Source: Planctomycetota bacterium (GTDB lineage Bacteria > Planctomycetota > Phycisphaerae > WQYP01). From it: 5,427 nucleotides of DNA. The notes under the pieces were generated by a model. That model saw only the letters and a program-made list of their open reading frames with translations. It was not told the origin of the DNA and did not search any database. The position numbers and the translations under genes were made by a program. The stretch spans positions 1-5,427 of the forward strand of contig JAJZGH010000292.1 of the NCBI GenBank assembly GCA_021798635.1, in the 5' to 3' direction. This document shows positions 1 to 5,427 of the stretch, in pieces. Within the stretch, counting starts at the first letter, position 1. Every line of letters starts with the position of its first letter.

Positions 1-1259
1 GCCAAGCGATTGCCGACCGCTTGCTTATTAGCAGGATGGATATTATGAATATTACCGATATCCATGGTTGACGCGATACCGCAATTTGCAATTCGCCGGG
101 CCGCTTTTTCTTCCGCCTGCCAGATCACCGGCTCCATCGGACCGTCGTGGCCATAATTATACGGGGCAATCTGCACGATATAAAAAGGGAAGTTTCCCTG
201 CCGCCACAATTTTCGCCAGGAACCAATTAGCGCCTTGAGATGATAGTAATAGCGATGATCATGGGAAGATACATTATTTTCCCCCTGATACCAGATCACG
301 CCGCCAATAGCATAAGGAATCAATGGATGAATCATGCCGTTAAAAAGCGTGGTTGGATTTTGCCGCGGATCCGGCTGCCAGTCACCGTGTGGAATCTGGT
401 AATTAAAAGCGTGCGGGCTGCTGATGGCATTTTCTGGCTTATGGGGCCGATGGGGCATGGACTTGCCGGTCGCCAGGGCTTGTTTGGCATTGCGTAACCA
501 TGCGGTCATGGCGGCCAGGTAAATGGCATTCAACTTTTTCTGCCGCTTCGCCATCGCCCGCAGCCACACCTGATTCGATTTCAATTGCGGCACCGCAAAA
601 AAGCCCTGTTGGGGAATCCATGGTTCAATATTAGTGCCGCCCCAGTCGGCTTCAAGCAGACCAACCGGAACATGAAGTGCTTTATGCATGGCAAGGCCGA
701 AGAAATAGCCCACCGCGCTAAAGCCCGCGAGATTTTTCGGCGTGCACCGCTGCCACACCGCAGCCGCTTGTTTTTTCGGCGTACCGGAAAAATTCGATTC
801 CAACATCGGCACGTGATAAAGCCGGATATTCTGATGCGTTCCCTTCGCCAGCGCCCCCGAAAGATTCTTGCGGCCAAACCAGCCCGCCATGGGATATTGC
901 ATATTGGATTGCCCGGAGCAAAGCCATACATCGCCCACGAGAACATCGTGAACAACCATGGTTTGAGAGTCGGAAGATATGGTTAAATTGCGCGGGGCAG
1001 CGCTGAAATGCATTGGGGGAAGTTTGGCCATCCAGTTGCCATGCACGTCGGCGGTTGCGGTAACCGTATGGCCTGCAAAGCTGACCGTAATTTTTTGTCC
1101 CGGCCTAGCCCAGCCCCATACCGGGTCCTTCAAGCCGCGTTGCAGGACCAGATGATTGGTAAATAGATTGGAAACAGTGAAAGGCGTTGACGCATGCGCC
1201 GCTGGCAAACCGCCCAAGATCGCTGCGAGACTGATAAGCATCGGCGCCATGAATCGCAT
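1..1259 (-). CDS. Sialate O-acetylesterase (SASA family), secreted, partial at C-terminus
   Basis: The gene encodes an exported esterase predicted to remove O-acetyl groups from sialic acids or related acetylated glycans, outside the cytoplasm. The frame is open from 1259 to the left edge (419 codons; this family usually runs past 500, so the C-terminal part is missing). Residues 1-23 form a signal peptide: Arg2, a hydrophobic core, and an AHA site before Ser24. A beta-rich N-terminal part contains HLVLQRG (36-42) and VWGWARPG. The SGNH/GDS-like esterase core follows: LCSGQSNM with nucleophile Ser118, DWGGTNIEPW around 205-214, GVIWYQGEN around 320-328, and the C-terminal DIGNIHNIHP block with Asp400 and His408 as likely acid/base residues. 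The start ATG at 1259 has a GGAG (1268-1271) 8 nt upstream and gives the full signal peptide; ATG at 1250 is an alternative. It lies downstream of the HTH gene in the same direction, but a 323-base gap argues against an operon. Substrate specificity is not visible; xylan or other acetyl-glycan activity is possible. Confidence 0.9.
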   Translation of the reverse strand, partial: MRFMAPMLISLAAILGGLPAAHASTPFTVSNLFTNHLVLQRGLKDPVWGWARPGQKITVSFAGHTVTATADVHGNWMAKLPPMHFSAAPRNLTISSDSQTMVVHDVLVGDVWLCSGQSNMQYPMAGWFGRKNLSGALAKGTHQNIRLYHVPMLESNFSGTPKKQAAAVWQRCTPKNLAGFSAVGYFFGLAMHKALHVPVGLLEADWGGTNIEPWIPQQGFFAVPQLKSNQVWLRAMAKRQKKLNAIYLAAMTAWLRNAKQALATGKSMPHRPHKPENAISSPHAFNYQIPHGDWQPDPRQNPTTLFNGMIHPLIPYAIGGVIWYQGENNVSSHDHRYYYHLKALIGSWRKLWRQGNFPFYIVQIAPYNYGHDGPMEPVIWQAEEKAARRIANCGIASTMDIGNIHNIHPANKQAVGNRL

Positions 1260-1285
1260 AACCGCATCTCCATTTACTGAACATT

Positions 1286-1301
1286 AAAGCCGTGTGGCTT
1301 T
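1286..1301 (-). other. Short hairpin upstream of esterase (possible weak terminator or leader structure)
   Basis: A perfect 6-bp inverted repeat with a 4-base loop is present: AAAGCC-GTGT-GGCTTT on the plus strand. It sits 27 bases upstream of the esterase start. On the minus strand it is followed by AATG rather than a T-run, so it is at best a weak terminator for upstream transcription. It could also be a leader hairpin in the esterase mRNA, or chance. Confidence 0.25.
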
Positions 1302-1565
1302 TCGGCAGTAACGGACTATATCGGCAACAGGAAAATTAGCAACGGCCGTCCGTCGCGAAGGGCATGGCCATATTTCCGGGCGAGCGGCAAAATCGACGGC
1401 ACCAATGCCGGCGCTAAGAGAATGGTTCGTCTTGGAAACTCGCGTCCGAGGGGCCTGACCGGATTTATTGCCGCGTCCGTTGCAAATCGTAAGCCAATGC
1501 ATCGATCGCGCCCAAACCGACAAGGGGAACCATGAATGATGGGGGCAATTAAAGCAGTCGGGTGG

Positions 1566-1578
1566 GCCGCCAAGCGGC
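1566..1578 (-). terminator. Small GC hairpin just after the HTH gene stop codon (weak terminator candidate)
   Basis: A perfect 5-bp stem (GCCGC) with a 3-base loop begins 5 bases past the TAG stop of the leftward HTH gene. Its position suits a transcription end. No T-run follows on the minus strand, so it does not meet the usual intrinsic-terminator pattern. Confidence 0.25.
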
Positions 1579-1582
1579 GTTT

Positions 1583-1921
1583 CTACGCTGTACGCAAAGC
1601 ATTCCCGATAGCCTTGTCCAGCTTGTTGACAATCCGCATCGTAGCGGTGTGTTTGCCTGATTCAATGCGCGAGATGGTTTCCTGCCGAACTCCGGCCAGT
1701 TCTGCCAACTGCTGTTGAGTCAACCCAGCGCTGGTGCGATCCTGTATGAGGCGGCGCGCAATCAAAACACGGATAGATTCTAAGGCATTGCGCGTACCAT
1801 GTGCGTCCAGCGGAGGGTAGTCGGGCAAGTTCGTTCTGGTTTCCGGCAGATAGCGGCGGTACGCTTCAATGGGGACAAGGGTGAATTTCTTGCCATGTCT
1901 GGTAACAGTCGCGACATTCAT
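1583..1921 (-). CDS. HTH (XRE-type) antitoxin-like transcriptional regulator, apparently without a partner toxin
   Basis: This is a small cytoplasmic DNA-binding protein of 112 residues. The N-terminal part (about 1-25, starting MNVATVTRHGKKFTLVP) resembles the short beta-strand 'antitoxin' head found in small regulators of type II toxin-antitoxin modules. The C-terminal part (about 50-107) is a XRE/Cro-like helix-turn-helix: LTQQQLAELAGV (67-78) forms the first helices, RQETISRIESGK (79-90) is the recognition helix with the typical SRIESG ending, and a final helix follows. The start at 1921 was chosen because GAGGTG lies 4 bases upstream and because the family-like sequence begins there. The frame stays open to 2131, but that extension is Cys/Arg-rich and not domain-like. 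Such genes usually adjoin a RelE/HigB-type toxin and repress their own operon. I read the minus-strand frames upstream of the start and found no toxin, so this is probably a solitary antitoxin or plain regulator. Whether it controls the divergent ATPase-protease pair is unknown. Confidence 0.78.
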   Translation of the reverse strand: MNVATVTRHGKKFTLVPIEAYRRYLPETRTNLPDYPPLDAHGTRNALESIRVLIARRLIQDRTSAGLTQQQLAELAGVRQETISRIESGKHTATMRIVNKLDKAIGNALRTA

Positions 1922-2221
1922 AGAGCACCTCATGGGTCGTACACCAGGGCAATTCCTTAACATCCGCCTTGGCATCATCAGTTTCCCGCACCTCGAATAT
2001 TTACATATGACCCTGCGTGCTTCGAAGATGGACGACGATTTAGGAACGTGGGAGTTCCGCCGCAAATATCTCGCGACGGGGGAAAAGTAAAAATGCACCA
2101 CGTTAAGCCAAGCAGGACAAACTGCGAGCAATACCCCACGAAATCCGCATACGGCCGAAATAACGCTAAATCAGGAGCAAAATCGCAGCGTTTGGTTTCC
2201 GGCGATTCGTTAAGGATTATT

Positions 2222-2264
2222 CCAGCGTTGGCAGAGCCGGCGGCTTTGTGAATCTGCCCGCTGG
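2222..2264. repeat. Long inverted repeat / stem-loop in the intergenic region
   Basis: The left arm is CCAGCG-TT-GGCAGA (2222-2235) and the right arm is TCTGCCCGCTGG (2253-2264). This gives 12 base pairs interrupted only by a two-base TT bulge, enclosing a 17-base loop that can itself pair (GCC with GGC). Neither strand shows a T-run after the stem, so it is not a standard intrinsic terminator. It could be a protein-binding site, a transcription-blocking structure insulating the downstream operon, part of a small RNA, or a dispersed repeat. It lies about 80 bases upstream of the predicted promoter. Confidence 0.6.
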
Positions 2265-2318
2265 CCGTAAGGAGGGGAAATATTGCTTCGCGTGTGTTAA
2301 GGCGGCGGCATTTTGTTA

Positions 2319-2348
2319 TTGGTCAGCTTTTATAAATTCCGATATAAT
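2319..2348 (+). promoter_or_regulatory. Predicted sigma-70-like promoter for the ATPase-protease operon
   Basis: A perfect -10 hexamer TATAAT (2343-2348) lies 18 bases after TTGGTC (2319-2324), which matches the -35 consensus in its first three bases. The surroundings are clearly AT-rich, unlike the neighbouring genes. Transcription would begin around 2355 and leave a leader of about 40 bases before the ATPase start. An overlapping TTGTTA (2313-2318) is an alternative -35 only with poor spacing. This is a consensus match, not a mapped start. Confidence 0.5.
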
Positions 2349-2381
2349 AAAATATGGATTTTGTAAGACGAAGTTCGATCC

Positions 2382-2386
2382 GGGAG
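2382..2386 (+). promoter_or_regulatory. Ribosome binding site supporting the TTG start of the ATPase
   Basis: GGGAG lies 7 bases before the TTG at 2394. An in-frame TAA at 2364-2366 excludes a longer protein, and the next in-frame ATG (2472, residue 27) would cut into the N-terminal helix. Together these choose TTG as the start. Confidence 0.6.
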
Positions 2387-2393
2387 CCCGCGC

Positions 2394-3401
2394 TTGGCCA
2401 ATGCTGAACAACTTAAGGCTCTTTTGCGAAGTCACCTTTCAGGTGATGACGCACATTTCCGTGCTGTTGCAATGCAGATCGCTTCCAGTTCGGCACGGCA
2501 GGGAAATAACCAGCTTGCCCAAGAATTGCGTGATCTGATTGACCGGGCGCGCCGCCCTCAAGCGCCGGTCGCTTCTCCCCGGGCGGTTCCTATTACTCGC
2601 CCCTCGGGCGAACTAGCTGGGATGGTGACAGCCAGCTACCCCGCCACCCGCTTGGCAGAAATGGTGCTTAGAGAGAGCACCGTAAGTCGCCTGCATGGCG
2701 CGGTGTACCAATACCATCAACGGGATTTATTGCGTTCGCACGGCCTCCAACCTCGGCGGAAGCTGCTCCTTCTCGGACCACCTGGATGTGGCAAAACGAT
2801 GTCCGCCTCGGCAATCGCCGGCGAATGTGGTCTCCCCTTGATGTTCGTCCAATTGCACAGCCTAATTACCAAATATATGGGTGAAACGGCTGCAAAACTG
2901 CACCTGATATTTGATGCCATGGTCGAGACGCGTGGGGTCTACCTTTTCGACGAATTTGATGCCATCGGATACCACCGTGACTCAAAGAACGATGTGGGGG
3001 AAATTCGGCGAGTATTAAACTCCTTTCTCCAATTCCTTGAACGGGATGACTCGGACAGTATCATCATTGCCGCCACCAACTTTGCCGGTATGCTGGATGA
3101 AGCTCTCTTCCGGAGGTTCGACGATATTATCGTTTACGAGCCACCAACTCCGCCAATGGTTCGCCAATTAATTCAGAACCGCTTGAGTGTCTTTGAAACT
3201 CGCGACATCCAATGGAAAACGCTCGTGCCCGCGGCGCGGGCTCTAAGCCACGCGGAAATCACCCGCGCGTGCGAAGAGGCCGCGCGCGAGGCGGTTCTTA
3301 ATGGCACAAAAGCCATCTCAACGGAAAGTCTCAATAAAGCCTTGGTCGCCCGAAACGGGCCCACGCACCGCCGGGTAGCGAAAAGGCAGTTCGACCGATG
3401 A
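2394..3401 (+). CDS. AAA+ ATPase, probable unfoldase partner of the downstream S8 protease
   Basis: This cytoplasmic AAA+ ATPase has 335 residues and no signal or membrane segment. Residues 1-52 are a small, mostly helical N-terminal region (ANAEQLKALLRSHL...), followed by a Pro-rich linker (about 53-72). The single AAA module shows Walker A GPPGCGKT (128-135, Lys134), Walker B VYLFDE (182-187, Asp186/Glu187), sensor-1 Asn229 in AATNFAG, and an FRRFD arginine-finger region (Arg240/Arg241). The lid domain contains LSHAEITRACEEAA (284-297). KYMG (160-163) fits pore loop 1 (aromatic-hydrophobic-Gly), which in related hexameric ATPases grips and pulls polypeptide. It therefore resembles classical-clade AAA proteins (FtsH/SpoVK/Ycf46-like) without a protease domain of its own. 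The start is TTG at 2394 with GGGAG upstream; its TGA overlaps the ATG of the S8 protease gene by four bases, so the two products are probably made together. The inferred role is ATP-driven unfolding, remodelling or delivery of targets to, or activation of, the protease. The direct partner contact is not shown by sequence. Confidence 0.92.
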   Translation: MANAEQLKALLRSHLSGDDAHFRAVAMQIASSSARQGNNQLAQELRDLIDRARRPQAPVASPRAVPITRPSGELAGMVTASYPATRLAEMVLRESTVSRLHGAVYQYHQRDLLRSHGLQPRRKLLLLGPPGCGKTMSASAIAGECGLPLMFVQLHSLITKYMGETAAKLHLIFDAMVETRGVYLFDEFDAIGYHRDSKNDVGEIRRVLNSFLQFLERDDSDSIIIAATNFAGMLDEALFRRFDDIIVYEPPTPPMVRQLIQNRLSVFETRDIQWKTLVPAARALSHAEITRACEEAAREAVLNGTKAISTESLNKALVARNGPTHRRVAKRQFDR

Positions 3402-5427
3402 GCGATCTCCCTCATATACGATTGGCAAACACCGCAGAGTCGTTGCCGTACACTGCGACTGTGGGCGGCGGTGGTGGGGAATTCAGGCTGCCGCCCCGGG
3501 ATCGGAGCCCGCATGCCCAAAAACTTCGCCAGCAGATTCAGGCTGCGAAGGGTGAAATGGATGACGCCTACGGTCCGGGAACCTCCGAAGACGACGAAAC
3601 ACGGCCCTACCTGTTTACGCTACGCAGTGATGCGCAATTTGAGCTAAAACTTGAGAGTATCGAGCGACTGAAACAAGGGATAGAACTGCTTTCCGTGCGC
3701 AAAGACGGGGAGATTACGGTTGCCAGCATTTCCATCCGGCGCGAAAAGTTGAGCAATTTTCTGCGCCTCATTAAAAGCTACGAGACTCAGGACACTAAAG
3801 ACGGGAAACCAAAAAATAAGCCGTTGATTGAAAGTATCGCTTCAATTAGCCGCTTGATTGTTCGGGATCTTTGGCAGGATGTTCCAGAAGAGTTTCCCAA
3901 ATCCGATCAAGCGATCTGGTGGGAGGTATGGCTGCGTCGGGGGCAGGAACAGGCAGTTGATGCCCGCTTCAGGGCGCTGGCAAAGTCCTTGGGGCTTTTG
4001 GTGGGCGAACATACCATCAGCTTTCCTGAGCGTCTTGTGCTGCTTGCGAAAGCAACGCCTGACAAGATTGGCGAATCCCCAGAATTGCTCGCGTGCATTG
4101 CCGAGCTTCGCAAAGCCAAAGAGTTGCCGACCGAATATCTCTCGCTGGCACCGCGCGATCAGCGTTACATCATCCAAATGGCCGTCAACCGCCTTATAGC
4201 GCCGGGTCAGGATGCGCCGGCGGTCTGCCTGCTGGACACCGGTGTGAATCGCAACCATCCCCTACTCGAGATTGTTCTCGCTCAAAATGACACTCAATCT
4301 GTTGACCCCCAGTGGGGCGCTGCTGACCACGATCGCGAACAACATGGCACCGGCATGGCGGGAATTGCGGCTTACGGATGCCTGACAGCATTGTTTGAAT
4401 CCGATGGCCCGCTTCTCCAGCGGCACCGGCTGGAATCCGTCAAACTTCTGCCGCCGCCGCCCGCCGCGAACGCCCCCGAAAATTATGGCTGGGTGACCCA
4501 AGAGGCTGTTGCGAAGGCTGAAATTAAGGCTCCCAATCGCAATCGTGCCATCTGCATGGCGGTGACTGCGGATGACCGTGACCAAGGCCTCCCCTCGTCC
4601 TGGTCCGCTGCCATTGACCAAATGTGCTCCGGTGAACTGGACAAGAATCCCAAACTTATGTTCATCTCGGCTGGAAATTACGAGGGGGTGCAGACAAATC
4701 CGGACTATTGCTACCCTGATACGAACTTTACGGATGCGGGAATTCAGGATCCGGCTCAAGCGTGGAACGCGGTCACTGTCGGAGCATACACTGATTTGAC
4801 CACGATCAAAGACCCAAAGTTTCAACAATGGTCACCGATTGCTCCCGCAGGCGATCTAACGCCCTCCAGCCGAACATCGCTCCCTTGGCCGCCCGAAAAT
4901 CAGAAGGGATGGCCCATCAAACCTGATTTTGTGATGGAAGGCGGAAATTATATTATCAACGGTCGGGTCCGGGATCGATGCGATGATCACGTGCTACTGA
5001 CCACAACGGTTAAACAAACCGGCGAATTATTTTCAACCATGGCGGACACAAGCGCCGCCGCAGCCGGCGCCGCACGGCTGGCCGCACAGCTCTGGAGCCA
5101 CTACCCGTCGCTCCGCCCTGAGACCATTCGAGCGTTGCTCGTTCATTCTGCCCGGTGGACTCCTGCTATGGAAAGCCGATGCCCCGGAAGCAATAGGGGT
5201 GAGATACAGCGCCGATTGCGCTGCTACGGGTACGGTGTGGCCAACCTTCACCGCGCCGTCTACAGCGCTGAAAATGCTGCAACGCTCATCTACGAAGGTG
5301 AGCTTCAACCATTTCTTAAGGACAAGGGTACGATCAAAACCAACGAATGGCACCTGCACCAGATTCCCTGGCCGACCGAGGTGCTGATGGACCTCCGCGA
5401 GACGATGGTTTCCATGCGCGTTACGCT
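3398..5427 (+). CDS. Subtilisin-like S8 family serine protease, cytoplasmic, partial at C-terminus
   Basis: The frame is open from ATG 3398 to the right edge: 676 codons, incomplete. Catalytic residues of the S8 fold appear in order: Asp280 in CLLDTGVN, His316 in EQHGTGMAG, oxyanion Asn427 in FISAGN, and Ser552 in ADTSAAAAG. The usual GTSMAxP is altered: Asp precedes Thr-Ser, and Ala/Gly replace the Pro region. A conserved-looking stretch with four prolines (352-355) lies between His and Asn. Residues 1-270 are not catalytic. They comprise a Gly-rich GGGGGEFRLPPRDR segment (23-36), a charged region, and two alpha/beta stretches (71-129 and 173-240) that may be prodomain-like. There is no signal peptide, unlike most secreted subtilases. 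After the catalytic domain (to about 600) comes WHLHQIPWPTEVL and MRVTL, probably the start of a C-terminal beta domain. The start codon overlaps the ATPase stop (ATGA), with only a weak AAGG 11 bases upstream, so translation probably depends on coupling. The inferred role is the proteolytic subunit of an ATP-dependent protease; targets are unknown. Confidence 0.93.
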   Translation, partial: MSDLPHIRLANTAESLPYTATVGGGGGEFRLPPRDRSPHAQKLRQQIQAAKGEMDDAYGPGTSEDDETRPYLFTLRSDAQFELKLESIERLKQGIELLSVRKDGEITVASISIRREKLSNFLRLIKSYETQDTKDGKPKNKPLIESIASISRLIVRDLWQDVPEEFPKSDQAIWWEVWLRRGQEQAVDARFRALAKSLGLLVGEHTISFPERLVLLAKATPDKIGESPELLACIAELRKAKELPTEYLSLAPRDQRYIIQMAVNRLIAPGQDAPAVCLLDTGVNRNHPLLEIVLAQNDTQSVDPQWGAADHDREQHGTGMAGIAAYGCLTALFESDGPLLQRHRLESVKLLPPPPAANAPENYGWVTQEAVAKAEIKAPNRNRAICMAVTADDRDQGLPSSWSAAIDQMCSGELDKNPKLMFISAGNYEGVQTNPDYCYPDTNFTDAGIQDPAQAWNAVTVGAYTDLTTIKDPKFQQWSPIAPAGDLTPSSRTSLPWPPENQKGWPIKPDFVMEGGNYIINGRVRDRCDDHVLLTTTVKQTGELFSTMADTSAAAAGAARLAAQLWSHYPSLRPETIRALLVHSARWTPAMESRCPGSNRGEIQRRLRCYGYGVANLHRAVYSAENAATLIYEGELQPFLKDKGTIKTNEWHLHQIPWPTEVLMDLRETMVSMRVT

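Larger units (their letters stand above)
1260..1582. other. Intergenic region between esterase and HTH gene, no convincing gene
   Basis: This 323-base gap separates two minus-strand genes. Open frames of 79 and 85 codons on the minus strand overlap each other in different frames. They lack recognisable domains, have no good ribosome binding site, and their products look like out-of-frame translation. The gap holds two short hairpins (1286-1301 and 1566-1578), which are listed separately. It presumably contains the promoter of the esterase, but I see no near-consensus sigma-70 pair; a TTTAAT on the minus strand near 1284-1289 is the best -10-like hexamer and has no good -35. Confidence 0.5.
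1922..2393. other. Divergent intergenic region upstream of the ATPase-protease pair
   Basis: There are 472 bases between the leftward HTH gene and the rightward ATPase gene with no convincing coding sequence. Open frames here (for example 1932-2090 on the plus strand and the upward extension of the HTH frame on the minus strand) lack ribosome binding sites and recognisable domains. The region holds a 12-bp-armed inverted repeat (2222-2264), an AT-rich patch at about 2311-2365, and a rightward promoter. No IS ends, tRNA or repeat array was seen. Confidence 0.6.

Noticed and set aside
585..986. A 133-codon open frame on the plus strand, and other frames across 240-986.
   Set aside because: They lie antisense or out of frame to the esterase gene, whose frame carries the signal peptide and all SASA motifs. 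The products are Arg/His-rich without domains.
1284..1573. Two minus-strand open frames of 79 and 85 codons between the esterase and the HTH gene.
   Set aside because: They overlap in different frames, lack a ribosome binding site and any recognisable family, and read like chance open frames in GC-rich DNA.
1932..2090. A possible small plus-strand protein of about 53 residues ending WEFRRKYLATGEK.
   Set aside because: There is no ribosome binding site before its ATG codons and no recognisable family. I also considered a RelE-like toxin remnant here and found no matching pattern on either strand.
1922..2131. In-frame upward extension of the HTH gene, which would make a 182-residue protein.
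   Set aside because: The extra segment is Cys/Arg-rich and not domain-like, whereas a good GAGGTG site and the family-like start MNVATVTR are at 1921.
2222..2264. The inverted repeat read as an integron attC site or an IS end.
   Set aside because: The core triplets expected of attC are absent, there is no integrase or transposase in the window, and no flanking target duplication is visible.
3842..4258. Minus-strand open frames of 138, 70 and 65 codons and plus-strand frames of 113 and 65 codons.
   Set aside because: All are shadows of the S8 protease frame, which stays open from 3398 to the window edge and carries the catalytic residues.
4262..4828. A 188-codon minus-strand open frame.
   Set aside because: It is antisense to the S8 catalytic region (His316 to Asn427) and shows no domain or ribosome binding site.

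Overview
The window carries four genes: two leftward genes on the left half and a tightly coupled rightward pair on the right half. Both outermost genes run off the ends of the window. The organism is a bacterium of moderate to fairly high GC. A secreted sialate O-acetylesterase of the SASA type, and a small antitoxin-like regulator of a kind I associate with planctomycetes, suggest the Planctomycetota/Verrucomicrobiota (PVC) group. This assignment is an inference from protein style, not from a marker gene.

Left part (1-1921, minus strand): the N-terminal 419 residues of an exported sialate O-acetylesterase (start at 1259, C-terminus beyond base 1), a 323-base gap with two small hairpins, and then a 112-residue HTH (XRE-type) antitoxin-like protein (1921-1583). 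No toxin gene lies beside the regulator.

Middle (1922-2393): a 472-base divergent intergenic region. It contains a conspicuous long-armed inverted repeat (2222-2264) and an AT-rich patch with a good sigma-70-like promoter (about 2319-2348) facing right.

Right part (2394-5427, plus strand): a single-domain AAA+ ATPase (335 residues, TTG start) overlaps by ATGA a subtilisin-like S8 protease (676 residues visible, C-terminus outside the window). The ATPase keeps every nucleotide-handling motif and has an aromatic pore loop of the kind used to thread polypeptides. The protease keeps Asp280, His316, Asn427 and Ser552, has no signal peptide, and carries a long, unusual N-terminal region. The simplest reading is a two-component, cytoplasmic, ATP-fuelled protease with an ATPase/unfoldase and a separate subtilase. 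Such two-gene modules look like accessory or conflict (possibly anti-phage) systems, but nothing in this window proves a defence role. The pair is the most interesting item here.
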